Positions 10,464 through 22,725 are shown, numbered from the stretch's first letter. The stretch: 64,000 nucleotides of DNA from CAVRQM01 sp963822705 (GCA_963822705.1 CAWGIX010000012.1:124001-188000), one strand, 5' to 3'. Numbers and translations are program-made. The notes: a model not told the origin generated them from the letters alone.

Positions 10464-11568
10464 GGCTGCGCCGGTCATGGTTCCTGTGCAGGGTGGAGAC
10501 GTATCGAGCGAGAGAAGGGCATTCGGTGGATGCCTTGGCACCAGGAGGCGATGAAGGACGTGGCACGCTGCGAAAAGCCACGGGGAGCCGCGAGCAGGCT
10601 TTGATCCGTGGATATCCGAATGGGGCAACCCACCCGCAAGGGTACTGTCAGCTGAATCCATAGGCTGGCGGGGCAAACCCGGGGAACTGAAACATCTCGG
10701 TACCCGGAGGAAAAGACATCAACCGAGATTCCGCGAGTAGTGGCGAGCGAAAGCGGAGCAGGCCAGTGGTTTTGGGGTTTTGTAGCAGAACGGTCTGGAA
10801 AGGCCGGCCGCAGCGGGTGACAGCCCCGTATGCGAAATGGATCCCAGAATCCTTGAGTAGGGCGGGACACGTGAAATCCTGTTCGAACATGGGGGGACCA
10901 CCCTCCAAGCCTAAATACTCCCTGGTGACCGATAGTGCACAAGGTACCCGTGAGGGAAAGGTGAAAAGCACCCCGAGAGGGGAGTGAAACAGACCTGAAA
11001 CCGGATGCCTACAAGCAGTCGGAGCGGCTGATCCTACGCAAGTGGGGGCTGCGCAAGCAGTCGCATGCCGTGACGGTGTACCTTTTGTATAATGGGTCAG
11101 CGAGTTTCTGTTGGCGGCGAGCTTAAGCCGTTAGGCGCAGGCGCAGCGAAAGCGAGTGTGAACAGCGCGACCAGTCGCCGGCAGAAGACCCGAAACCGAG
11201 TGATCTAGCCATGGCCAGGCTGAAGGTGGGGTAACACCCACTGGAGGGCCGGACCCACGCCTGTTGAAAAAGTCGGGGATGAGCTGTGGCTAGGGGTGAA
11301 AGGCCAATCAAACTCGGAGATAGCTGGTTCTCCGCGAAATCTATTGAGGTAGATCGTCGCGCGTTTACCCCGGGGGGTAGAGCACTGGATGGGCTAGGGG
11401 GTCCCAAAGACTTACCAAACCTAACCAAACTCCGAATACCCGGGAGTATAGCGCGGCAGACAGACGGCGGGTGCTAAGGTCCGTCGTCGAGAGGGAAACA
11501 GCCCAGACCGCCAGCTAAGGTCCCCAAATCGTGGCTAAGTGGGAAAGGATGTGGGAATTCCAAAACAA

Positions 11569-11626
<58 letters not shown>

Positions 11627-11689
11627 TAGTCAAGAAATCCTGCGCCGAAGATGTAACGGGGCTCAAGCCACGTACCGAAGCTGCGGGTT

Positions 11690-11723
11690 CAGCGGGCAGC
11701 GGTCAGCTGTCAGCGGTCAGGAG
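11690..11723 (+). repeat. 5' arm of the IVS stem
   Basis: A member of the TGACCGCTG/CAGCGGTCA family, complementary to 12108-12143. Its last bases (cggtcaGGAG) also form the ribosome binding site of the gene inside the IVS. Confidence 0.75.
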
Positions 11724-11732
11724 AAAACAGCC

Positions 11733-12128
11733 GTGCAGGGCATCGAAGGACTGAAAGTCTTTCGCATGGCCTATGCGCTGTCGCTCGAGGTACATCGGGC
11801 GAGCCTGGCCTGGCCGAAAGTCGAACAGTATGGCGGGATCGCCGATCAGATGCGGCGGTCTTCCAAGTCGGTCTGCGCGCTCCTGGTGGAGGGTGCGGGG
11901 CGGCGGCGTGGTTCGCGGCAGGAGTTTCGGCGCTATCTGGTGATGGCGCTGGGCTCGGCCGACGAGGCGCGGCTGTGGTGCCGCTATGCCGAGGATCTCG
12001 GCTATGCGGCGCCGGAGGTTGTGACAGCGTGGCGTGCCTCTTTCGAGGAAGTGGCACGTCTGCTGCAGGGCCTTCTGGCACAATCGGATCAAGGTCGGAG
12101 TGCTGCTCTCCTGACCGCTGACCGCTGA
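11733..12128 (+). CDS. Four-helix-bundle IVS protein (S23 family)
   Basis: A 131-residue protein of the 23S-intervening-sequence / S23 four-helix-bundle family, known from genes embedded in rRNA IVSs. Family features are the opening GLKVFRMAYALSLEVHRA, the central QMRRSSKSVCALLVEGAGRR, RYLVMALGSADEARLWC and a last amphipathic helix AWRASFEEVARLLQGLL. Start GTG 11733 has AGGAG nine bases upstream, supplied by the repeat arm. The last residues (LLTADR) and the stop codon are encoded by the 3' repeat arm. It is on the same strand as the rRNA, so it would be translated from the precursor or the excised IVS. Its biological role is unknown; the family call is firm. Confidence 0.85.
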   Translation: MQGIEGLKVFRMAYALSLEVHRASLAWPKVEQYGGIADQMRRSSKSVCALLVEGAGRRRGSRQEFRRYLVMALGSADEARLWCRYAEDLGYAAPEVVTAWRASFEEVARLLQGLLAQSDQGRSAALLTADR

Positions 12129-12143
12129 CCGCTGAGCGCTGAG
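12108..12143 (+). repeat. 3' arm of the IVS stem
   Basis: The arm ctcctgaccgctgaccgctg continuing accgctgagcgctgag is complementary to 11690-11723. It contains the stop codon (12126-12128) of the IVS protein gene. Confidence 0.75.
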
Positions 12144-12716
12144 CAGTAGCGGAGCGTTCCGTAGGCCGGTGAAGGTAGGGGGTGACCCCTGCTGGAGGTA
12201 TCGGAAGTGCGAATGCTGACATGAGTAGCGACAAACGCAGCGAGAAACTGCGTCGCCGAAAGTCCAAGGGTTCCTGCGCAAGGTTAATCCGCGCAGGGTG
12301 AGCCGGCCCCTAAGGCGAGGGCGACAGCCGTAGCCGATGGGAACCAGGTCAATAGTCCTGGGCCTGCCGGGCGTGACGGATTTTTGTGCGTGTCCGGACT
12401 TATCGGATTGTCCGGGCTGCGGCGAAATCCCAGGAAACAGCCCCGGCGCATAGACCGTACCCGAAACCGACACAGGTGGACTGGTAGAGCATACCAAGGC
12501 GCTTGAGAGAACGATGCCGAAGGAACTAGGCAAATTGCTCGCGTAACTTCGGGATAAGCGAGACCCGCCTGCGGGCAACCGCGGACGGGTGGCACAGAGC
12601 AGGGGGTAGCGACTGTTTAGTAAAAACACAGGGCTCTGCGAAGTCGCAAGACGACGTATAGGGTCTGACGCCTGCCCGGTGCCGGAAGGTCAAGCGGAGG
12701 TGTGCAAGCACCGAAG

Positions 12717-12808
<92 letters not shown>

Positions 12809-12908
12809 CGACTTCCCCACTGTCTCCGGCATCGGCTCAGCGAAATTGAATTCCCCGTGAAGATGCGGGGTACCTGCGGTCAGACGGGAAAGACCCTATG
12901 AACCTTTA

Positions 12909-14435
<1,527 letters not shown>

Positions 14436-14583
14436 TTGCAGTGGCCTCAGGGGAGCGCTGTGTAGGATAGGCGGGAGGCTGCGAAGCCGGGGCGCTAGCT
14501 TCGGTGGAGCCACCCTTGAAATACCGCCCTGAGCTCTTCTGATGCCTAACCGCGGCCGGTCATCCCGGTCCGGGACCCTGCAT

Positions 14584-14614
<31 letters not shown>

Positions 14615-14756
14615 CAAAGTGTAACGGAGGCGCGCGATGGTGGGCTCAGGCCGGTCGGACATCGGCTGCTGAGTGCAATGGCACAAGCCCGCCTGACTGC
14701 GAGACCGACAGGTCGAGCAGAGACGAAAGTCGGCCATAGTGATCCGGTGGTCCCGC

Positions 14757-14792
<36 letters not shown>

Positions 14793-14824
14793 TAGGGATA
14801 ACAGGCTGATCTCCCCCAAGAGTC

Positions 14825-14871
<47 letters not shown>

Positions 14872-14883
14872 CGGGGCTGGAGC

Positions 14884-14937
<54 letters not shown>

Positions 14938-15082
14938 GAACGTCGTGAGACAGTTCGGTCCCTATCTGCCGTGGGTGTACGAAGCTTGCGAGGAGCTGTC
15001 CCTATACGAGAGGACCGGGATGGACGCACCTCTGGTGCACCGGTTGTCGCGCCAGCGGCACCGCCGGGTAGCTATGTGCGGA

Positions 15083-15114
<32 letters not shown>

Positions 15115-15234
15115 ACCCCCCTCAAAACCAGGCTTCTCTGAGGGCCGTGACAGACCATCACGTTGATAGGCCGCAGGTATACGCGCAGCAATGCGTTCAG
15201 CCGAGCGGTCCTAATCGCCCGAACGGCTCGATAA

Positions 15235-15268
15235 CAGCGGTCAGGGGTCAGCGGTCAGCGGTCAGCAG
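15235..15268 (+). repeat. Repeat arm directly after 23S
   Basis: The arm cagcggtcaggggtcagcgg continuing tcagcggtcagcag is complementary to the arm before 23S at 10427-10463. It starts two bases after the estimated 23S 3' end. Confidence 0.65.
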
Positions 15269-15333
15269 ACCGCGGCGCCGTCGGCATCCCGACCCACCAT
15301 CCTGCGCAGCAGCCATGGCCGGAGGCCCAGCGT

Positions 15334-15358
15334 TCAGCTGGCAGCGCTCAGCGGTCAG
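15334..15358 (+). repeat. Repeat arm in the 23S-5S spacer
   Basis: The sequence tcagctggcagcgctcagcg continuing gtcag is a further member of the rRNA-operon repeat family. It could pair with 15679-15711 after 5S, enclosing the 5S RNA. Confidence 0.5.
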
Positions 15359-15495
15359 AAGCAAGCCGCAGGCAAGGTTTTGACGCACGACACACCACCC
15401 CGACCGTCGGCAGGCGTGAGCGGGGCACCGGAACCACGATCCATCCCGCCGGCATGCTCCGCGGAGCATGCCGGCGGCGGGTGGGTTGGCTGGAC

Positions 15496-15613
15496 GACCT
15501 GGTGGCTTTGGCGGGGAGAGCCCACCCGATCCCATCCCGAACTCGGCCGTGAAAACCCCCAGCGCCCATGGTACTGCGTCCCAAGACGCGGGAGAGTCGG
15601 TCGCCGCCAGGTC
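15496..15613 (+). rRNA. rrf: 5S ribosomal RNA
   Basis: The terminal stem GACCTGGTGGC / GCCGCCAGGTC is intact. Inside are CCCACCCGATCCCATCCCGAACTCGG and the CCCATGGTACTG loop-E region, typical of alphaproteobacterial 5S rRNA. The length of about 118 bases is normal. Confidence 0.92.
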
Positions 15614-15643
15614 CTCCAGCCAACCCAATACCAGCGGCCAGTC

Positions 15644-15711
15644 ATCAGCGGTCAGGGGTCAGGAGACGATTGATCTTGTCTCTCTGCTGACCGCCGACCG
15701 CTGTCAGCTGA
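15644..15711 (+). repeat. Inverted-repeat hairpin between 5S and tRNA-fMet
   Basis: The arm atcagcggtcaggggtcagg continuing agac (15644-15667) pairs with gtctctctgctgaccgccga continuing ccgctgtcagctga (15679-15711). The 3' arm stops exactly where tRNA-fMet begins, the same layout as the hairpin before tRNA-Ile. Confidence 0.7.
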
Positions 15712-15766
<55 letters not shown>

Positions 15767-15785
<19 letters not shown>

Positions 15786-15937
15786 CCCCCCAACAGCAGC
15801 CCCCCAGAACCACCGATCCCGCACTCCCCTGCCCTCCCGGTGCGCAGCCGCGGTACCCGCTCGCCGCCAAAAAGCAGAATTGCCGGCAGATCGCCGTGCA
15901 GCTCGATGGCCAGGCAGCCGGCGCCGATCCGGATCAT
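15767..15937 (-). pseudogene. 5' stump of an unidentified gene cut at the rRNA operon
   Basis: The reading frame starts ATG 15937 and overlaps the stop of the upstream amidohydrolase gene (ATGA), which is a strong sign of translational coupling. The first about 30 residues (MIRIGAGCLAIELHGDLPAI, then LLFGGERVPRL) look like a real beta-rich protein N-terminus, perhaps of a sugar mutarotase, though this is a guess. After that the sequence turns into Gly/Arg-rich text and ends inside tRNA-fMet. The gene body is missing, as expected if a rearrangement joined this operon to an rRNA operon end. Confidence 0.45.
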
Positions 15938-16821
15938 GAGTCGGAATTTTCGTAGGCTGGACGCTGTTGCCCCAGCTTATACACATTGCGCGCGGTCTCG
16001 CCCCAGAACCGGCGCAGCGCTGCCTCCGGCCAGCCTGCCAGCGCCGCTTCGACTACGCTCACCCAGTGCGCGTAGCCGATCGCCAGAGTTGAAACGAACC
16101 AGTCGCTGCCGAACAGGATGCGGCCGTCGCCGAACAAGTCTGCGGCATGGCGAATGTAAGGCAGAAGCTGTTCCTGCGTCCAAGCGTCGTGCCGCGCTTC
16201 GGTGGCCAAGCCGGAAATCTTGCACCAGACATTCGTGTTTTTTGCGAGCAGGTCGAGATCGGCCCGCCAAGGGTCCAACAGCCCGTCCCGGGCGGGCGGC
16301 TTGCCCAGATGGTCCAACACGAATTTCGTGCCGGGACAGGCCCGCACCATTTCCACCACAGCCGGGAGCTGGTGGTGAAAACAGCAGATATCGAACGGAA
16401 TGCCGCGCTCGCCCAGCAGCTGCAGCCCGTCCAGAAACCCCGGCTGCAGGCAAAATTTCGGGTCCGGCTCGTCCTGGATCAGCCGCCGAATGCCCGACAA
16501 AAGGCCGGTCGCCTGGAGCGCGTCAAGCTCGCCCGCGATTGCCCGGCCCCGCTCGACCGCCGCCGATGCAACCAAGCCGCCGATGCGCGCATCCGTGGCG
16601 GCAAGCCCGGCCACCCATTGCGCCTCGGCCACGCGTTGCGCTGGGGTCACATCCACTTCAAGGAATACCAGCTTTTCGACCACGAGCGGTCGCGCTGCGG
16701 CGGCAAAATCGGCCGGGGTCCAGGCTCGCAGCAGCGACGGCACGCGCTGCATCCATGGGTAGCTGAAACGGTCGAGGTCGGTCAGGTGAACGTGGGCGTC
16801 GACGATCGGGTAGGCGGGCAT
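15934..16821 (-). CDS. Amidohydrolase-2 family hydrolase (lactonase-like)
   Basis: A 295-residue TIM-barrel metal hydrolase of the amidohydrolase-2 type, close in look to L-fuconolactonase and related sugar-lactonases. Metal-site motifs are VDAHVHL near the N-terminus, FDICCFHHQL, FVLDHLGKP and ILFGSDWFVS (the C-terminal Asp motif). The probable reaction is hydrolysis of a sugar-acid lactone. Start ATG 16821 fits the family. It follows the TPR gene by 15 bases on the same strand and overlaps the next start by ATGA. Exact substrate unknown. Confidence 0.75.
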   Translation of the reverse strand: MPAYPIVDAHVHLTDLDRFSYPWMQRVPSLLRAWTPADFAAAARPLVVEKLVFLEVDVTPAQRVAEAQWVAGLAATDARIGGLVASAAVERGRAIAGELDALQATGLLSGIRRLIQDEPDPKFCLQPGFLDGLQLLGERGIPFDICCFHHQLPAVVEMVRACPGTKFVLDHLGKPPARDGLLDPWRADLDLLAKNTNVWCKISGLATEARHDAWTQEQLLPYIRHAADLFGDGRILFGSDWFVSTLAIGYAHWVSVVEAALAGWPEAALRRFWGETARNVYKLGQQRPAYENSDS

Positions 16822-16836
16822 GACGCCTCCGCTTGA

Positions 16837-18148
16837 TTAAAGTTGGCGCGGCCGCAGCGCAGCGAGCCGTTGCCGCGTCGGGACCGAATGCGGATTGCCT
16901 GCCAAGCGCCGCTCCAGCCGCGCGCGGGCCGCACGGGTTCGGCCGGCGCGGATCAGCGAGTCGTCAAAGATCTGCTCGAACAGATCCCGCTGCGCGTGGC
17001 TGCCGCCGACCAAGTGCAGGCGCGGTAGCGCGGCACCCAGGAAATCGGCCGCATCGTTCCATTGCCCTCGCGCGTGCGCGAGCAAACCCTCGCAGGCCGG
17101 CACGCACACCTCTCGCCACGCGTCCTGCGCGATCGGGTGCGCGGCGGCCGCCGCCGTGCGAATCGCGGCCATCATGTCCAACGTTTCGGGCCGCCCGCCG
17201 CGCGCCAAGCCATACACGTACTGCATGGAGAGGAACGGCAGCACGTGGTCCTCGACCCGTGCTGCGAGATAGGGCGCCAGATCGTCCCACCGGTCCCCGA
17301 CATCCACGCCGGCCAGTTCCAGCCGAGCCAGGAGAGAGACGGCGCCGATTTGGTCTTGGCTATACGCTTTCCAGACGCCCCAGATATGTTGGTCGTAGTA
17401 CCGATAGAACTGTCTCGGCCTCCCCCTGTTCGATCTGCACCAAGGCCAAGTGCCACCAGTTATGGGTGTGCATGAACGAATTTAGCCTCACCCACCCCTC
17501 TTTCGCGTCTTCCAGGAAGGCGCGTGCCTCGTCGTTGCGGCCTTGCGTGAGCATAACGTGCGCCAATGCGTGCTGCGCCCAGGGTTGTGCCGCATCGATG
17601 TCGAGCGCACGGCGGGCGGCGTCTTCGGCGTCGTCGAGCCGGTTGCACTGCTCCAACGCAAAGGCCGCTTGGGCATAGGCGGGCGCGGCGTCGCGGTTGG
17701 CGTCCAGCACCGGCAGCGCCACACGCAACATGCCGGCGGCGTCGCCCAGGTTGAACTGGTGGTACTGCGTGACTTTGGCCAGCACCATGTCGCGCGGATA
17801 TTTTTGGGCCGCCTCCTCCCCGATCGCGAGCGCACGGCCGATGTCGCCCTCCACCCATGCCTCTGTCGCTTCGATCGTCGCACGCTCCCGTTCCGTCACG
17901 CCCCCGGCGGCTTGCCGAGCCCGCGCCATGTAGGGCCGGGCCAGTGCAGCGGCGTTGCGGGTTTCCAGGAACATGTGCAGCATCGCCGCACTGGCCTGCG
18001 CCACCGCGCAGCCGGCATCCTCGTCGGCAGCGGCCAATATGTTGGCCGCGCGAGGCTCGAAACCGAGCAGGCCCTGGGAAAAGTCGTCGAGTGCTGACCC
18101 CGTCGCCTCGGTGGCGCCGGTGATTATCTGGTCGCGCCAGTCGCGCAT
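16837..18148 (-). CDS. TPR-repeat protein (apparent frameshift)
   Basis: An alpha-helical repeat protein of about 435 residues. It starts MRDWRDQIITGATEATGSAL and carries several TPR-like helix pairs, for example AYAQAAFALEQCNRLDDAED and ALDIDAAQPWAQHALAHVML. The C-terminal part (VGDRWDDLAPYLAARVEDHV, PFLSMQYVYGLARGG) is in another frame. The shift is at about 17410, where dropping one base rejoins the halves through FYRYYDQHIWGVWKAYSQ. The start overlaps the stop of the cysteine-synthase gene (TGATG), so the two are translationally coupled. A scaffold or substrate-sensing role is possible; no enzymatic motif was seen. Confidence 0.7.
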
Positions 18149-19164
18149 CACGCCATCCAACCCGGCACCGGCAAGCCTTTGCTGCGCAAAAATTCCGGGT
18201 TGAACAGCTTGCTCTGATAGCGCGCGCCGCCGTCGCACAGGATGGTGGCGACGGTGTGACCCGGCCCGAGATCGCGCGCCACGCGGATCGCCGCCGCGAC
18301 GTTGATCCCTGTCGAGCCCCCGACCGAGAGGCCCTCATGGCCCAGCAGGTCGAAAACCTGTTCCAGCGCCTCAGCGTCGGGAATGCGCAGAGCGTCGTCG
18401 ATCACCACATCCTCCAGGTTCTTGGGCACGCGCGACTGGCCGATGCCTTCTGTGATGGACGACCCTGCCACCATCAGGTCGCCGGACTTCACCCAGCCGT
18501 ATAGAGCGCTGCCCTCCGGGTCGGCGAGCACGATGCGCACCTGCGGGTTGCGCTGTTTCAAGGCCAGGCTGACGCCCGCGAGGGTGCCGCCGGTACCGCA
18601 CGAGCAGGTGAACGCGTCCACGCGCCCATGCGTCTGGTGCCAGATTTCCGGCCCCGTGGTGGCCTGATGGCCCTCGCGGTTGGCCAGATTGTCAAACTGG
18701 TTGGCCCATACCGCGCCGGTCTCCTCCGCCAGCCGGCGCGAGACATGCACGTAGTTGCCGGGATCGCGATAGGGCTTCGCCGGCACCAGGCGTAGATCGG
18801 CGCCGATCATGCGCAGGAACTCGATCTTTTCCGAACTCTGGGTTTCCGGCATGACGATGACGCAGCGGTAGCCGCGGGCATTTCCCACGAGGGTCAGGCC
18901 GATGCCGGTGTTGCCCGCCGTCCCTTCCACGATGGTGCCGCCCGGCTGCAACGCGCCGCGCCGCTCGGCGTCGCTGATGATCGCCAGCGCCGCGCGGTCT
19001 TTCACGGAGCTGCCGGGGTTCATGAACTCGGCCTTGCCCAGAATTGTGCAGCCGGTCGCCTCCGAGGCGCGCCTGAGCCGGATGAGCGGCGTGTTGCCGA
19101 TGGAAGCCGCCAGACCGTCGGCGATCGGCGGGGCCACGGTGGCGTGGGCGGGCAAGTGAGTCAT
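18148..19164 (-). CDS. Cysteine synthase family PLP enzyme
   Basis: A 338-residue fold-type II PLP enzyme of the O-acetylserine sulfhydrylase / cystathionine beta-synthase catalytic family. GNTPLIRLRR opens the domain. MNPGSSVKDRAAL holds the PLP lysine, EGTAGNTGIGL is the phosphate/asparagine loop, and SCGTGGTLAGVS is the glycine-rich phosphate loop. It is longer than plain CysK and has no CBS domain. Start ATG 19164 is divergent from the rhodanese gene, 75 bases away, which suggests a sulfur-metabolism locus. Either cysteine synthesis or a related beta-replacement reaction is plausible. Confidence 0.85.
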   Translation of the reverse strand: MTHLPAHATVAPPIADGLAASIGNTPLIRLRRASEATGCTILGKAEFMNPGSSVKDRAALAIISDAERRGALQPGGTIVEGTAGNTGIGLTLVGNARGYRCVIVMPETQSSEKIEFLRMIGADLRLVPAKPYRDPGNYVHVSRRLAEETGAVWANQFDNLANREGHQATTGPEIWHQTHGRVDAFTCSCGTGGTLAGVSLALKQRNPQVRIVLADPEGSALYGWVKSGDLMVAGSSITEGIGQSRVPKNLEDVVIDDALRIPDAEALEQVFDLLGHEGLSVGGSTGINVAAAIRVARDLGPGHTVATILCDGGARYQSKLFNPEFLRSKGLPVPGWMA

Positions 19165-19239
19165 GGCGGCGGGTCCGTTGGTTGAACCGGGGGCGGCCTC
19201 GTGCGATGCCCCCGGGAGATTGAAGCACCGGAGGCCGTG

Positions 19240-19650
19240 ATGGTCGAGAACGTGAGTCCCCGGCAAGCCTGGGACGCCCTCGCCGCGGACCCGCAAGCGC
19301 ATCTGGTGGACGTGCGCTGCGATGCGGAGTGGGTTTTCGTGGGCACGCCCGACCTGTTGCAGGTGGGCAAGCAGCCGTACCTGATCCCGTGGCAACTGTT
19401 CCCCTCGATGCAGGTCAACAACGGCTTCGTCGGCGCCATGCGCCACGCCGGCGCCACACCAGAGCACAAGCTGTATTTTTTATGCCGCAGCGGCGGGCGC
19501 AGCGCGGCGGCCGCACAGGCAATGGCGGCGGCCGGCTACGCCCACGTGTACAATGTCGAGGGCGGCTTTGAAGGCCCGCCGGACGATGCCGGCCACCGTG
19601 GGACGGTGGCTGGCTGGAAGGCCGAAGGGCTGCCCTGGAAGCAGCGCTAG
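19240..19650 (+). CDS. Rhodanese-like sulfurtransferase
   Basis: A single-domain rhodanese of 136 residues that transfers sulfane sulfur via a cysteine persulfide. The active-site loop is CRSGGRS, preceded by HKLYFL; HLVDVRCDAEW is the conserved N-terminal motif. The end WKAEGLPWKQ is typical of this subfamily. The start is set at ATG 19240 because GGAGG lies five bases upstream; an in-frame GTG at 19201 lacks such a site. It faces away from the cysteine synthase gene, fitting a small sulfur-handling locus. Confidence 0.88.
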   Translation: MVENVSPRQAWDALAADPQAHLVDVRCDAEWVFVGTPDLLQVGKQPYLIPWQLFPSMQVNNGFVGAMRHAGATPEHKLYFLCRSGGRSAAAAQAMAAAGYAHVYNVEGGFEGPPDDAGHRGTVAGWKAEGLPWKQR

Positions 19651-19667
19651 ACCGTTCCGCTCCCGTC

Positions 19668-20759
19668 GTGCGTAACGGCGCGGCCGGGATTATCTCACCG
19701 CAGCGCGACCTGCTCGTGCTGGTGGTTCCGGCGCACGGAATGGCGGCGCTGTGGCCCGATGCACCCCCAACCAACCGACCGGACCGGCGCCGCGTGTATC
19801 GCCTGCTCGACGGCATGGGCTTCCGCTCGCGCCTGATCGACCTCAATCCGTTTCCGTGGAATCCGTGGGAACACGCCAACTCGCTGTTCCGCGCTATCGA
19901 TCCGGTGCGCGCGGCGCGCATAATGCTGCGCCACCGTGATGCGGACGTGGTGGTGGCGTTCTACGAGTCTGCCGCACTCGCGATGCTGGTTTTGCGGCGG
20001 CTATTGCGGTTCCGTGCAAAAGTGGTGGTCGTCGATGTCGGGCTGACGCGGACTTGGCGGCTGCGCCGGCGGGTGCTGGACGTCGTGGTTCCGCGCGCCG
20101 ACGCGCTACTGGTCTATGGCACCAACCAAGTGGCATTCATTCACGAGCAGTGGCGGCCACGTGGGCTCCTGGAGTTCCTGTATCAGGACGAGGATCTGGA
20201 TTTTTACCGGCCCGTGCCCGACCGGCCAGACGGATACGTGATCGCCGTGGGCGACGATCCGGCGCGCGATTTTCCGACCCTGCTCGCAGCGTCGCACGGA
20301 CTAGATGCCGAGGTGGTCATCAAATCCGGTATGGTGATCCAGAACCGCGCCAGCCACCCCAATGTCCGGGTGATCTCAGAGCGCATTCCGTATCCCGAGT
20401 ACCGAGCTTTGCTGGGGGAGGCGTCCATCGTGGTCGTGCCCTTGGTGCCGGCGCTGCACGCTTCCGGCATTACCACCGTGCTGGAGGCGATGGCGATGGC
20501 CAAACCTTGCGTCATCAGCGCGTCGGAGGGCATTTTGGATTACGCGATCGATGGCGAGACCTGCCTGGTGGTGCCGTGCGGCGATGCCGAGGCAATGCGC
20601 GCGGCGATCGTCCGGCTACGGGGGAATGCGGAATTGCGAGCGCGGCTCGGCCGCGGCGCGCGAGCGTTCGTTGAGCAGAACTGTTCGGCGCGCGCCTCAG
20701 CCGAGCGGCTCGCCGACGTCTTTCGTCGCGTGACCGGGTCCGGTTCAGCGTTGGGCTAG
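19668..20759 (+). CDS. Glycosyltransferase, GT-B fold
   Basis: A 363-residue protein with a GT-B (group 1) glycosyltransferase C-terminal half. The donor-site region is VPLVPALHASGITTVLEAMAMAK, with the E...E motif, followed by VISASEGILDYAIDG. The N-terminal domain (VVPAHGMAALWPDAPPTN, FYESAALAMLVLRRLL) is the more variable acceptor half. The start is GTG 19668, 17 bases after the rhodanese stop. It ends overlapping the convergent DUF2272 gene by 15 bases. The sugar and acceptor are unknown. Confidence 0.75.
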   Translation: MRNGAAGIISPQRDLLVLVVPAHGMAALWPDAPPTNRPDRRRVYRLLDGMGFRSRLIDLNPFPWNPWEHANSLFRAIDPVRAARIMLRHRDADVVVAFYESAALAMLVLRRLLRFRAKVVVVDVGLTRTWRLRRRVLDVVVPRADALLVYGTNQVAFIHEQWRPRGLLEFLYQDEDLDFYRPVPDRPDGYVIAVGDDPARDFPTLLAASHGLDAEVVIKSGMVIQNRASHPNVRVISERIPYPEYRALLGEASIVVVPLVPALHASGITTVLEAMAMAKPCVISASEGILDYAIDGETCLVVPCGDAEAMRAAIVRLRGNAELRARLGRGARAFVEQNCSARASAERLADVFRRVTGSGSALG

Positions 20760-21626
20760 CCGGGGCGTGTCCGATCCGTTCGCCGCCACCGGCACATCGT
20801 ACTGCACGCGCAACACGACGAACCACGGATAGCGGCTGTCCAGCGGCGAGTCGGCAGTCGTGCCGAGCATGCCGCCGGGGGTCACCGGGACATGTTTCAT
20901 CGTCACGGCATCGTCGACATTGCCGCCAATCACCGACAGCAGGCCCGGCGACTGCTCTACGATTATGTCGCAGTGCGCCTGGAAATCACCCCTCGGGAGG
21001 TCGGCATAGCGGACTGGGATCGGCGTCCGTGAGGTGCAGATCACGTCGCCGGGCACAGGAGCATAGGAATCGATCGGCCAGGCGGTAATGGCCCAGCCGG
21101 TCTCCTCGCCACTCGCCATTCGGCGTGCCGCATCAATATAGATGTGGTGAGCGGGCGAGTATGGGAAACGCGCGCCGGCTCCGGCCACACGCATGACGTA
21201 GCTTACGAATGCAGCGGACCACGCGTAGTCGCCGTCCTCATCGGCCGGGAATTCCGTGCCCCACGCATCGTGCTTGCCGGTCCATGATGCTTCCGGACGA
21301 TCCAGGTCTTGGCCCTGATACCAGTAGTCGCCGACCCGCTGCCAAAGACCTTCGAATTGCTCCGGCTTCTGGTCCGGCAAAGGCGGGGGTCGGGTGCCAG
21401 GCGGATCGTCGTCGACCGGCTGGCCGAACACGCGCCACTCGCGCAGCGTGATCGCGAGCACAGCCTCGCGGCTGAAAGGCTCGTACGGTTTGGTGGCGTA
21501 GTCGGGCACGTTCGGCTCGGCGCGTTCCCTGACCGGGCCGCGCGCCGTCACGCGAACCTTTGCGCGCGGGGCACCGCACGCGCCGAGCACGAGCACCCCG
21601 GCCAGGCAGAGCACGAGACGGTGCAT
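20745..21626 (-). CDS. DUF2272-domain lipoprotein
   Basis: A 293-residue protein with a lipoprotein signal: MHRLVLCLAGVLVLGACGA, lipobox LGAC, cysteine at residue 17. The body matches the DUF2272 family: DGDYAWSAAFVSYVMRVAGA, PYSPAHHIYIDAA, APVPGDVICTSR and DFQAHCDIIVEQSPGLLSVI. It probably adopts a CHAP/NlpC-P60-like fold, with the Cys and His in VICTSR and QAHCDI as candidate catalytic residues; this is an inference. It follows mtnA by five bases, so it is likely in the same operon. Confidence 0.8.
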   Translation of the reverse strand: MHRLVLCLAGVLVLGACGAPRAKVRVTARGPVRERAEPNVPDYATKPYEPFSREAVLAITLREWRVFGQPVDDDPPGTRPPPLPDQKPEQFEGLWQRVGDYWYQGQDLDRPEASWTGKHDAWGTEFPADEDGDYAWSAAFVSYVMRVAGAGARFPYSPAHHIYIDAARRMASGEETGWAITAWPIDSYAPVPGDVICTSRTPIPVRYADLPRGDFQAHCDIIVEQSPGLLSVIGGNVDDAVTMKHVPVTPGGMLGTTADSPLDSRYPWFVVLRVQYDVPVAANGSDTPRLAQR

Positions 21627-21630
21627 CGTT

Positions 21631-22725
<1,095 letters not shown>

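Larger units (their letters stand above)
11690..12147 (+). other. 23S intervening sequence (IVS) in helix 45
   Basis: The rRNA reads ...ACCGAAGCTGCGGGTT up to 11689 and resumes at about 12148 with CAGTAGCGGAGCGTTCCGTAGGCC. The insert therefore sits at the helix-45 loop, a classic IVS site. Its ends (11690-11723 and 12108-12143) pair as an arm of about 34 bases (cagcggtcagctgtcagcgg... with ...ccgctgaccgctgagcgctg). It encloses a gene for an S23-type protein. By analogy with other IVSs, RNase III is expected to remove it, leaving 23S in two pieces. Confidence 0.85.
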
